Positions 54,950 to 64,000 of a DNA stretch of 64,000 nt are shown one piece after another. The stretch is from Symbiodinium natans (taxonomy: Eukaryota; Sar; Dinophyceae; Suessiales; Symbiodiniaceae). The notes below the pieces were generated by a model, which searched no databases, was not told the DNA's origin, and saw only the letters and a list, made by a program, of their open reading frames with translations. The stretch spans positions 1-64,000 of the forward strand of contig CAJNDS010002773.1 of NCBI GenBank assembly GCA_905221605.1, read 5' to 3'. The translations under genes were made by a program, and so were the position numbers. How positions within the stretch are numbered: position 1 is the stretch's first letter; every line of letters begins with the position of its first letter.

Positions 54950-56689
54950 ACCCCGCAGTCTAAAGCCCCCAAACCCAAAGATATCGAATTCGAGATTCTC
55001 GCAGTGCTTCAGAAACATACCTTACAACGAAAAGCCCACACACCGACGCCGAACACTGAAGCCACAACTCCTCGGCTCACCAAGCCTCACAGCGAAGGTC
55101 AACCCGTAAAGTGGTCTTCTTTTCCCACAGAAACCCTCAACCTGAACCCTCAACACCCCAAAGCAACTGTCAATTCTTGAAAACCCTCATGGCTGCGCCC
55201 CACCCCAGCGCTTCGAGGCTTCGGCTCGGGATTTTAAAGTGGTTTGTAGTAGCAGGGCTGATGCCCAAAAAGGCAGGGTTTGGGCCATACTCGGCCTGTT
55301 TGCAGGCTTGGTCTTCTGCGGTGTCCTCGCCCATGGCCAGTTCCTGAAATTCAAGATATCTCGGGCTCCCCGTTTCTACGAATCTGGCGACGCTGCGTAT
55401 GTTGGCAGGCGAATGGTTCCAGAAAGGGGGCAGGGGGAGAGGGGGGAGGGGAGGGGGGGCCAAACGTCCTCGTGGTACTCCTCTGGGATGGGTGCATCTG
55501 CCTGGTGGTCCGGCATGACAACGGCAGAGTCAGAAGCGGCTTGCGAAGGCTTCAAGTCAAGTCTTTGAAGCACGACGTGCAGGTTCTTATCTTCCGAATC
55601 CCACACAACCCTTATTCCGGCATCCCCCTAACATCCCCAAACCCGCAAACCCCTTAAAACCCCTTGACCCTCAACCCCAATACACCCGGGTTTTGCACCC
55701 GCAATCCTTCACCCCCAAACCCTGAAAACCCCCATAGCCTACTCAATTTCCAACGGGCTTTCGAAACACCTCCCTAGACCCTAAACCCCCCATATACACT
55801 TTTGGGCTCTGGAGATTTCGGGGTTTCTGGAAGTTCGTTTTTGTTGGCGGTTTGAGGGTTTGGGTCTTAGGGTTCGGGGTTCAAGTGGTTTGGGATTTGA
55901 GCTTGGGTTTTGCGATTTTTTGTTTGCCGGTTTGGGGGTTTGGGGGCTTTGGAGGTTCTTGAACACACGCAGATAAACACGGAGTTTGCCAAATATGGAT
56001 CTTTTGCACCTGTTTGTGCTTATAGTTTGCTGTGCCGGAAAGCACATCTTCAGATTCCCCGACGACGACAGAACCCGACAAATTCAAACTTTGAAAACCT
56101 CTCCAAAGCTCCCGCAAACGATCCGCCTGCACCACCTCGCCCTCCTCCAGCGCTCCGCCTTCCTCCGAGGCTTCGATTTTTCGGGTTAGGGACGGTTTAG
56201 GGTTTAGGGTTTAACTCTGATGCCTAAAAAACTCATACAGTACTCTGGGACCGAGGGCCCGAGGGTTCAAGCTGAGGGAATTTGAAGGCCAGTTTTCGCG
56301 ACACGGCTGTGAAGTGATGGATGTCGAGTCCTGCAGAGACCCTGAAAGCTTGCAGCTTCCAAAGACACACTCAAAGTGCAAAGGATGCCGTGGGGCTTCG
56401 TACTCACTTGCTCAATTCTTTACTCCTCTGTTCCCACAAGCACCGACGAGCCTGACAAGATTGGATTTTTGCCAGCTCCTCATGCATCAAAGCAGCAACG
56501 TCTCGGTATGTGGGATACAGGAATTGGGAGTCAGGGTAGATTCTTTTTGGACTGCGGAGTTCAGGGCTTCACTTTGGATTCAGCAATTGCAGGCATGCGG
56601 GCTGGCGAATTTGCTGAGGTGAGTGGGCGGGGTGTGGGGGTGGATGTGGGGTGGGGCATCCCCGGCTGCACTTCTCCCCACAAATCCGA
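54948..56689. repeat. Block B, middle part
   Basis: Matches block A piecewise (55287-55610, 56007-56200, 56218-56560). Between 55610 and 55935 it has its own decayed telomere-like DNA ('ggtttgggtcttagggttc', 'aaaccccttaaaacccctt'). A second possible signal peptide, 'MDLLHLFVLIVCCAGKHIF', is readable at 55995. No gene is firmly supported. Confidence 0.65.
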
Positions 56690-57650
56690 TACTTTATACC
56701 ATACATAAAATTCTGTGCAAGGCCATCCCTCTAAGGTTCAAGTTCTGAATCAACCCCGCCCTGTGTGTTTATGCCTTGGCCTTTGTGAGATTTTGAGGAC
56801 GCCGCGGCTTATTCAGAATTGTGCCGTGTAGCTCGGTACGGGCATTGAAGAGGCTGTCGGTAATTGTGCACCTTCGCCCGGTGAAGCTTGCTTATGTTGA
56901 CTTTCCTGTAGCATGTGTGTTTCCAGTCTTGTATAAACTGTTTCGAATATGTTCTCAAGCGCCACCAATGGACGTAAGCGACATGAGGTAAGATTGAAGT
57001 CACCATCATGCTGGAATCCCCACCCCCCTAGCGGTCAAAACCTGAGGGGAGGGTGAACTTTAATAATTGGTGCCTGGAGGGACAATTTTTTATCTTTACT
57101 GGCTTTGCCCATCTTTGCCCTACCAGCTCACGCATTCAACACCCCCTATTCGTGCTCTAGACAGCTGGACGAGTTGTGCTATTGCCCCCGGGACAATAGC
57201 GCAACTCATTGCTGGCTCTGCACGCCGCAACGTCAATTTAAGAACAGTATGAGATAGGGACAACAAAGAACGAGAATACAGTTTTTTATTGAAATCTAAA
57301 GGCGCTACGCCCCCCCTGCTTTTTTCCTTAAGGAGGGGGGATACGCTGGAACATTCGAGCGAGCTTGATTTGGTGGTATATATAGGTTCTTGTGTTTGGT
57401 TTACTGGTCTTTGAATGAAAGTTCATTACTTTGTAAGGTTCGCATGGTCATTATCAGCTTCCAGCGTGGATTTGAAGAATGTGATGCGCTCGTCAGACAT
57501 GCTCATGCGCAGATTGCTGTCTCCCACAATGTCATGATACTGTTCGGCTATGGACGTCCCCGGGAAAATTTGGACAAAGCATCAGGGTTCATAGTCTGAA
57601 CGAGGATGAGAACTGAGTGTACGAGACTTCTCGGAACGCACGAACTATGC
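56690..57650. repeat. Block B, right part (matches 19690-20400)
   Basis: Continuous with block A apart from the 335-bp insert. The plus strand after the insert reads 'CDALVRHAHAQIAVSHNVM', with a block A relative 'CQVLVGDVRAQIALSNVI'; this may be a remnant of coding sequence but is too short to call. Confidence 0.75.
57010..57351. mobile_element. MITE-like element with 7-bp target duplication
   Basis: Flanked by gctggaa at 57010-57016 and 57345-57351; block A has one copy at the corresponding site (20006-20012). The 328-bp body starts 'tccccacccccctagcgg' and ends with the approximate inverse ('ccttaaggaggggggatac'), giving imperfect terminal inverted repeats of about 16-18 bp. Subterminal 'ggcgctacgccccccctgc' repeats the same theme. 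No ORF of note inside, so it is non-autonomous. The superfamily cannot be named. Confidence 0.6.
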
Positions 57651-58519
57651 GCCTGTTTGATATTCTGTAGTTATGATGGTTGATCTTTGGGGCTTCAGCC
57701 TGCAAGGAAGAAGAAGAAGACCTCTGATACTGACGTCAGTGGCTACAGTATCCACCTCTACAGCCGCAACAACACCGTGGCACCAGAAAGTGGAGAAAAT
57801 GACTCAGTCGACAACTTTGACCACACTTGGAACGATGCACCGGCGACATATTACTGTAGACTGGAGACGTCTATGAATCGCTAATGTGGGTATCCGAGTC
57901 AACGACCAGCTGTTTTCGACGCCTCCCACAAAAATCAATATCCGAAAACGAATCCCAAACAGACAGTGAAAATGTCTTTGGCCCTTTAGTATCCAGGAGC
58001 TTCGAGCACAAAAGCCGGAAGGCGTGACAGGCTGAAAGCCCACCCCCCCACGGCCGGACACCACACCAATTAGCAAGAATGGTCGGGGATCGGCTACAGG
58101 GGAGGCGCAGCCCAACAGGCGGAAACTGTGGGTCACAGAATGACCGGCACCTGGACAAGCAAGACATGCTGGGAAACGTACGGGAAAGATCAAGCAGCGA
58201 GGAGAAGGCGAGGAGCCTGGCAAAGCTCCCCTCCATCTCCCTTACGAAGCAAGGCGCGCGGAGAAGAGAGAAGGACTGGGCGCTGTGAGTGCTACGTACC
58301 TTAGTACCGCCCCGGGCCCCAGTACCGAAGAAGCCAGGACCGTGTCCGGAGAAGGCCCCGCAGGCCCGGGGCAGAGAGAGGGCGAGAGAGAGAGAGAGAG
58401 CGAGAGACAGAGAGAACAAAAAACGAAAGATACCACAAAGGTATAGGCGGCATAAACTTCCAGGGAGGGGAGGGGGGGGGGCGTTGTTGAGAAGCTGAAC
58501 CTTAGAGCAGTGGCCTTGT
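57651..58519. other. Spacer downstream of gene B
   Basis: A 227-codon minus-strand ORF (58554-57871) crosses a (GA)n repeat at 58371-58415 and has a low-complexity translation; it is not accepted. No other feature. Confidence 0.45.
58371..58415. repeat. (GA)n microsatellite
   Basis: Interrupted gagaga run. Confidence 0.9.
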
Positions 58520-59220
58520 TCACAACATGACATCACTTTTAAAATATTCCCCATAGTATTGTAGAGTTTCTGCTATAGCCGGATAGGCCGGGGTTTCAAA
58601 GAACGGATTATACAAGAGGAAGGTGAAACCGGGGAAAGCGAAGAAGGTCATACCTAGACTGATGGGATGGGAGGTGGATGGGGGGGTGAAGATGAGGAGG
58701 GGGAGATGGGGACTTGGTGGCATGGAACTCCCAAAACTGTTAAAGCCATAAAGCTGAGGCTCCGCTTGATCCAGCTTGGACTCCACTTCCTCCAGCAGCT
58801 CCTGCACTTCTTCCTTCTCCAACATTTGCAAGTATCGTACTGCCAAGCTGAACTCATCAGCATGCAGCGTAATCTTCTTTGGCCCAAGGCTTTGAAGGCT
58901 TTGGGCGCATGGGCCAAGGCTTTGGGCCCATTCCTCCTTCAGCTTGTCTGTCTTCACTTCGGGCGGCAGTTCTCGGGTGGATGCAGCCAGCAAATACAGC
59001 ATCTGAGTGCTCGGGAAGAAATGTGTCTGGACTAGGCAGAGTTTGTTGAAATCTGCAATAGCTGTCATCACTGTGGACTGCTGGCAGCTTTCGTCAACCG
59101 CCAGGGTCTTCTGCCACAAGTTTTTCATGGCATTGATGATCGTTTGCCGCCAAAAGTTGCCGCCTGCCGCTGCGCAGCATTCCAAGCTCGAAATCAAACG
59201 GCGTAAGGACCCAACTAAAA
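58520..59220 (-). CDS. Gene B: C-terminal tail exon
   Basis: Reads 'VGSLRRLISSLECCAAAGG', 'NFWRQTIINAMKNLWQKTL', 'MLYLLAASTRELPPEVKTD', 'EFSLAVRYLQMLEKEEVQE', 'LLEEVESKLDQAEPQLYGF', then a Pro/Ser-rich part and 'GMTFFAFPGFTFLLYNPFF' before a stop at about 58520. The last 60 residues have no gene A counterpart and may be intron or 3' UTR if a donor near 58730 is used. The upstream acceptor is probably near 59220 (gttttag). Confidence 0.6.
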
Positions 59221-62200
59221 CTTTATAACTCATGGAGCCATGCGGCCGAGGAGCGCAATAGATAGTCCTCTTTCTGCTGTGGCTGCTGATCTTTGCTCTG
59301 ATGGCGTCGCAGCTTTGCCCGCTTGTCAACATCTAACACCCACTCGACCCTCTCCGACTCGAACTTTGCTGATAAGTTCTTCACAGCCCACCTGGCACAT
59401 TGTTTGCCACACTCGATGAGGCCCATCATCCTTTCCTTGAACTTTGGGATACCTGGGCCAGCGGAAGCAACACATGCAACACACAACCCATCGGTTCCAT
59501 GTCAAAGCACAACCCATAGCAGAAGCTGCAAGCAATGAAACTTGAAGTGGGGCCCCCTGAAGTGTCAAGCATGGAGCAGTTCCAGAATGATGACGTCTCC
59601 TGATCAAGCGGTGTGACTCACTTTAACAGCGACTTACAAGATGATCGAACTTGGGCGCACAGAACAAGTGGAACATTGATGCACCGGGACAAAGGGTTCG
59701 ACAGCCGCACCAACACAAGCGCATGTGAGGATTGTGCCGTCCTTTTTGTCCAGGTCCTCGAGGTGGCTCTTCAGATCTCTCCGCCACTGACAAGTCTGCA
59801 CCTGGTGTTGCAGTTGGAAATCTAGGAAGCTAAGCAGGCCGCAACGGCCGACATGGGGTGGAGCAAACCATGGCTTCAGCCTACACAAGTCTTGACATCC
59901 CACGTGCAACTGTCGAAGCAGATATAAACACATCGTCGCGTTCGCAAAGTCTAGCCACTCCATGGCGACGCAACAGGCCATGCATGCAGTGGAAGCATGC
60001 AGTGGCGCAGGTTCCGCTAACCTCCAGCCGCCGAATATTTAGTCGAACCCCCTGCCCGCTCGCACGAAAATCTTGAGGAACAACACAATCCTGTGGCGGA
60101 TAGGGCAGTGATCCTGACAAGCAAAGGAGACGCAGAACACCACACGGGATATGTGTGGGGGACAGCGGTCGTATCGTCTGACAGCCCTGAAGCAACGTGC
60201 GAACCACCTGGCCCTCTTTCACCAGCATTACTATCACTGGGTGCAATGCCGAGAATTTCCATGGCAAACCACAACGAAAAAACAACTGCGCGGCAAACGC
60301 AAGGCTTCTTTGTCATCTTACCATGCTACCGTTGCTTACCCGGCGCCTTCAGCGCCTCAGGGCAAAGTCGGACTCTCTTCCCCTGCCATGCGAGACTCTG
60401 CTTCGAGTGTCACCGTCATGACATGACTATCGCTGTCAACAGGCCCAGGCCTTCACGTTAATCTCCTTGCAGGACAAACGTTCACGAGGTTCTCTACGCC
60501 TACGGAAACTACGGCCGTCCTGCTGGCTGTTGCACTGCTGAGCGTGTCGCAGGTATTGAGCCATCAAGTGAATGACGACGTAAACGACAACTAGAATAGT
60601 CATCACGAGCAGGAGTGTGGCACAGACCCACACAAATCTTCCTTCAGGAAAGAAGATTAACAAGACGGCCACTGTGCTGAAGAGAATAAAGCGGGTTGCC
60701 AGCAGTAGGACATCCATCTGATCCAAGATCTCGCCACGGTCATTCTCATATGGTTTAAGCCAAGCAGTCATGCCTAGCTGTATACCCGAGATGATTGGGA
60801 AAAGCAACAGTTTTGCATTGTCGTCGTCAGCCAAGGAGGTGTAAGCCACGAATTGCATGATGACAATGTCCAGCCTCTTGACACACAATTCCCACCACCA
60901 GTACTCGCGCTCAAACCCATTGATGAAGTAGCCGAAGGTACGGTAGTTTTCAGCCACGCTGTGCATGCGCTGAATCTTCTGGCTGATTCTGCAAAGCAAG
61001 GCCAGTGGAATGCCAGCACTCCAGAGACCAAGACCCCAGATCGCGACCCACATTAATGGCCCATGATCTTTTTCCCAGCAAATCACATTAGGGTGCGGAA
61101 GCAAGCGTTGTTGAATTTTTGTTGAATCATTGCCATCATTGCTGACTACTTGAACTTGCATGGGTGAACAGCGGATCATCTGCAAAAATTGCGAAAGCAT
61201 GTCAGGCCAAATTGCAAGCTGTGTAAGCCACAGCACTGGTGCAGCTCCCTTCAGGAAGTCTCTCATACCTGGAGATGGACTGAAGAGGTTGAAACTCAGT
61301 GCTTCGGAGCGTTCGGATCCGGGATGACCTGGGTTTGGTCTCGGGATGCGCAAAACCTGAATCTCATAAATCTACCAACCCATCCTTGTGCTGCCATGCT
61401 GCAGATCATGGTGGCCATCTCACTGGGAGGGCACGATTCGTGTGCAAGCCCACACTCTGGACACGCTGTCAGCCTCGGCGAATCCGCCGTTTTGTGCGGA
61501 GAATCGTCATCTCCGGGGCGAGCAGTTCGAACTTGCTTGCGACAGACGCAGAAAGTGGATGACAAAGTCTTGTGCCATCTCGTCTTCTTTTGCGGTCCTG
61601 CAGAAGTGCATAGGTCGCGATGCGCTAAGCCGCTAAGCTGCCTAAGCCGCTATAAGCTGCCCATCCGGCAGCTTAAGTGATCCGTTAATTGTGGCCCTTG
61701 CCTGAAAGCTTCTTCTCCAGGGCGCGGAAGACCCAGAAGTCCACAAGTGCTTGAGGGATTTCGCGATTGTTGGCCTCAATGGTGCAAGAATGTGCAAGAG
61801 GTACCACGGGTTTTACAAACTTGTTCCACACTTGTCCAGCTCCATTCCCACACTGCGCATTTGAAATGCGTAGTGAGCTTTCTTGCAATCACCTGGCCAA
61901 CCCCTTCAGGCTTGGGCTCAGGGGTTTCGAGTTGCCTCCTGTTTCCCGTGCAGCGCAGGGCCATTTCGGGTTCGGGCTTTGCACCTTCGTGGCTAGATTT
62001 GTGCAGCAGGCGGATTCTTGCGGGGTGTTGGCTCCCCAAACAGCACTCAATGACATTTGCGCCTTGGGGTTCGCAACTCCGGGCTTCTTCTTTTAGGGGT
62101 TGAGGGTTTGGCATCGAGCATCTCCTATAGGGATCAGGGTTTGCATCTCTTCTTCGGGACGAAGGGCTTGCTTCAGCGTCTTTTTAGGGTCGCGGGCTTG

Positions 62201-64000
62201 CCACCCACTTTTCCAGTTTAGGGCTTTTGGGTTTTTGGTTCACGCTGCAGTAGGATATGCCAGCCCGACCAAGCTATTCCGATGTCAGTTGAAACGTCGC
62301 TGTGACACGGTTTGCCACCTGCGTTTCCCGGTTTCATTTCAGGTTTACGCTGCGGGCCTTGTGCTTTTCGGGCTTCGGGTTTGCAACTCCCTGCACTCCC
62401 TGTTTCCACCTCCTTTTTGAGGTTCATGGTTTGCCACTCGGCATCTCGTTTCGGGGCTTAAGGCTTGCCAGTTTTGCGGCTTAGGATCCGGAGTGTGTAA
62501 AAAAAGGCACTGAACAAAACATCTGGATTTTGATTGATGGCTCTTTGCCTGCCAACACATATAGATTCTGGGCTGCAGATTGGCGACTGCCGCCCGCAGT
62601 GCTGGAGTTGGAATGGCATCCAGGAGTTTGTAGTCCACGCCCCAATCGCCCACCTGCATGGCGTAACCAGCATAATACTTCTTGCGCCAAAGATGACGTA
62701 CGAGGTCCTCTTCAGTCGGGTCCTCGCTGACCTCAATCGTGAAGAATAGGGAGATTGATTCGCTCGGGTTTAGGCGGTTTAGGGTTTGGGGTTACATGCT
62801 GCGCAAGCAGTCGGTTGCACCCAAAAGATTGAAGTGAGATCGAAATTACCTACTTGTAAACACGTGGGGCTTGCAGCTTGGCGGCAGTATCCTTTGTGTC
62901 CTTTCCCCGTTGCTTTTCAATGTCGGCAGCCTGCTCTGCAGCTTTCTTCAGCAGCGTGGCAACACTGTTCACAAGAGCCTTCCGTTCACTGGAGGGAAGG
63001 AGGAGCCCGGCCAGGTTGGCAACAGGGAGCACGAAGTAGACCATCAACATGCACACAACAATGCTGCCAAGAAAGGTCAGCAGTGGGCGTGCAAGATAGT
63101 ACAAGGCTGGAAAGACTCTCTTGGCTGTCGGGCTGCTCGCGAAGTGGGCATCGGCGAAGCAATCTGCTGCAAAGTCCACATTGACTTTGGGCATCAAGGA
63201 CACCAGCTCCATCAGCTGGGTCATGGCCTCGGTGACGGCAGGCGGCCAAAAGTTGTCCGAGCAATCTCTGTCTCCGTCCCCACTGCCTCCGCACTGCTCA
63301 GCTGGAGAAACGTTTGCATCCTGCGAGGATTGTGAGGAGGATGGAGAGAAAGGGGGCACCAGGCCTGACAAATCGAACGCCAGAAGGATTGAGCACGCTT
63401 GATGCCAATGAGTAAAACTGCGGAGGGTAACCGTATACACTGGCTTCAGTGCCCCTGCCCCGCCAGCGGCCATGGCCGCTTTAATGAAGTTCAGGAATGA
63501 GATCCATCCAATGTCTACCGCCACTGTCAAGAAGAGTGGGAGTGAGCGTCTGCCGCAATTCTCGCAGGGCTCCAGATACGTGCCTCTGGCCCATCCTGCT
63601 GGGCACTCACCACACAGCATTCCAGTTGCCCCATCGGCGCAAATGTTCTGAAGCCCCTCATTCCCTTCAAAGGTTTCAGTGTGGCCGTCAGTGGCATTAC
63701 CACGACAAACGCTCGAGCCGTCCAGCAACTGGACACGGCACTGCAGAGCCAAGGTCTGGGCAGTCTGGAACCATCCAGAACGAGCTCTTGGCTGCATGTG
63801 ATTGCCTTGATCATCCAGTCCTCCGTCGCACGCCAAACCAGGATACAATGAACATGGAACGCAGCGTGTCAAGTGGCCGTTGTCGATCTGTGCACGGTAG
63901 TCCTTCTTGCAGAAGCAGTCGTCTTTGCTCCGGGCACCTTCCTTGCTAGTGGCATCCGTGGGGCAGACTTGGGTGCAGGGGCCATTTCCAATGAGGTCCT
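58520..64000 (-). CDS. Gene B: paralogue of gene A, 3' part only (gene-level entry)
   Basis: Runs off the window at 64000. Exons in order carry Cys-rich juxtamembrane sequence, a polytopic membrane domain and a helical tail, each with a gene A counterpart in the same order. It differs from gene A in having additional small exons at 61.56-61.79 and 62.56-62.76 kb in place of the gene A exon 23131-22781, a continuous 'WPD...MIRC' segment, and a longer C-terminus with a Pro-rich and hydrophobic end. Similarity by eye is high in the membrane core and low in loops, so the duplication is not recent or the loops evolve fast. The ectodomain lies outside the window. Confidence 0.75.
59230..59480 (-). 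CDS. Gene B: linker exon
   Basis: 'PKFKERMMGLIECGKQCAR', 'WAVKNLSAKFESERVEWVL', 'DVDKRAKLRRHQSKDQQ'. It corresponds to gene A 21604-21400. A possible acceptor is 'gcccag' near 59455. Confidence 0.5.
59634..60285 (-). other. Open stretch inside a gene B intron, unidentified
   Basis: Two overlapping minus-strand ORFs (60285-59881, 134 codons; 59981-59634, 115 codons) read 'HGLLRRHGVARLCERDDVF', 'GVRLNIRRLEVSGTCATAC' and similar. Gene A has nothing comparable between the matching exons. It may be an inserted repeat or a fragment of another gene. I do not recognise it. Confidence 0.3.
60450..61290 (-). CDS. Gene B: core of the membrane domain
   Basis: One long exon covers what gene A splits into several: 'MRDFLKGAAPVLWLTQLAI', 'FLQMIRCSPMQVQVVS', 'VAIWGLGLWSAGIPLALLC', 'FGYFINGFEREYWWWELCV', 'KRLDIVIMQFVAYTSLADD', 'AKLLLFPIISGIQLGMTAW', 'LLLATRFILFSTVAVLLIF', 'VWVCATLLLVMTILVVVYV', 'IHLMAQYLRHAQQ'. 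At least five transmembrane segments. Gene A introns at 22749-22780 (or 22740-22780), 22394-22575 and 22040-22095 are absent here. The acceptor near 61290 is not fixed. Confidence 0.8.
61560..61790 (-). CDS. Gene B: two small exons
   Basis: First exon (about 61765-61690): 'ANNREIPQALVDFWVFRAL', 'EKKLSG', ending near a possible GC donor. Second (about 61642-61560), after acceptor ttctgcag: 'AKEDEMAQDFVIHFLRLSQ'. Both look like amphipathic helices of a cytoplasmic region. Exact junctions are not fixed. Confidence 0.45.
61890..62540. repeat. Degenerate TTCGGG/TTTGGG-rich intron of gene B
   Basis: Many variants of 'ttcgggtttgc', 'ttagggcttttgggtt', 'ggggttcgcaact' and 'cggggcttaaggcttgcca', spaced 40-60 bp apart. 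Looks like a decayed telomere-type or minisatellite array. Confidence 0.5.
62560..62760 (-). CDS. Gene B: cytoplasmic exon
   Basis: 'VSEDPTEEDLVRHLWRKKY', 'YAGYAMQVGDWGVDYKLLD', 'AIPTPALRAAVANLQPRIY'. The opening 'VSED' parallels 'VNES' in gene A. Upstream codons ('SISLFFTIE') also look coding, so the exon may start before the candidate acceptor (gattgag). A donor is likely at atgtgttgg. Confidence 0.5.
62855..64000 (-). CDS. Gene B: Cys-rich juxtamembrane region and first membrane helices (partial)
   Basis: Open from the window end. 'GPCTQVCPTDATSKEGARS', 'DDCFCKKDYRAQIDNGH', 'ARSGWFQTAQTLALQCRV', 'MLCGECPAGWARGTYLEPC', then 'LPLFLTVAVDIGWISFLNF', 'HWHQACSILLAFDLSGLVP', a Ser-rich loop, 'VNVDFAADCFADAHF', 'LLTFLGSIVVCMLMVYFVLP' and 'ALVNSVATLLKKAAEQAAD'. 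The donor AA|GTAGGT at 62854 has the same phase as the gene A exon end AA|GTAGAT at 23808, though at a different protein position. Confidence 0.8.

Noticed and set aside
57300-57345. Rho-independent terminator (C run, T run, G run)
   Set aside because: It is the subterminal part of the inverted-repeat element and the context is eukaryotic.
57871-58554. 227-codon minus-strand ORF
   Set aside because: Low-complexity Ser/Leu stretch from the (GA)n repeat and no recognisable domain.
1-64000. Dinoflagellate spliced-leader gene, rRNA or tRNA genes
   Set aside because: Reading both strands by eye I found no spliced-leader-like 22-mer, no rRNA core motif and no clear cloverleaf; a tRNAscan/Infernal run would be decisive.

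Overview
The window looks like nuclear DNA of a dinoflagellate. This is inferred from features seen together: interstitial TTTAGGG-type repeats, introns with GC donors that keep the reading frame, convincing coding exons that nearly all lie on the minus strand, many long C/G homopolymers, and very large Cys-rich multidomain membrane-protein genes. I saw no prokaryotic features, rRNA, recognisable tRNA or spliced-leader sequence. The species cannot be named from this window.

Layout. 0-10 kb: scattered minus-strand exons (an ISH-W-HPDP-type domain, one membrane exon, kelch repeats) among repeats. 10.7-20.5 kb: a repeat-rich, mostly non-coding block ('block A'). 20.76-40.8 kb, possibly extending to 47.4 kb: gene A, one giant minus-strand gene. 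Read 5'->3' it encodes CUB, tandem MAM-like, seven RCC1-type repeats, SRCR, kelch, ten copies of a Cys-rich 'LCWC' module mixed with GCC2/GCC3 (ephrin-receptor-like) repeats, SEA-like segments, a multi-pass membrane domain and a helical tail. Several splice junctions could be placed to the base because phases match and domain motifs are restored. 30.4-35.4 kb is a 4.9-kb intron packed with satellites. 42.8-47.4 kb holds a MAM-like exon and two tandem CUB exon sets that may be the 5' part of gene A. 48.2-57.65 kb: 'block B', a diverged copy of block A. 58.5-64 kb and beyond: gene B, a paralogue of gene A cut by the window end (only its membrane and tail part is visible).

Blocks A and B lie at the same relative place downstream of genes A and B, about 38 kb apart. 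The simplest reading is a tandem duplication of gene plus 3' flank. The two copies act as controls for each other: a small inverted-repeat element, a SINE-like element and copy-number changes in several satellites can be read as presence or absence against an empty or shorter site; a minisatellite can be read the same way against a nearby local duplicate.

How the genes work together is inference only. Genes A and B would make surface proteins with very large adhesive or recognition ectodomains joined to a polytopic membrane domain, as expected of recognition or sensory receptors. No ligand or channel activity can be read from the sequence.
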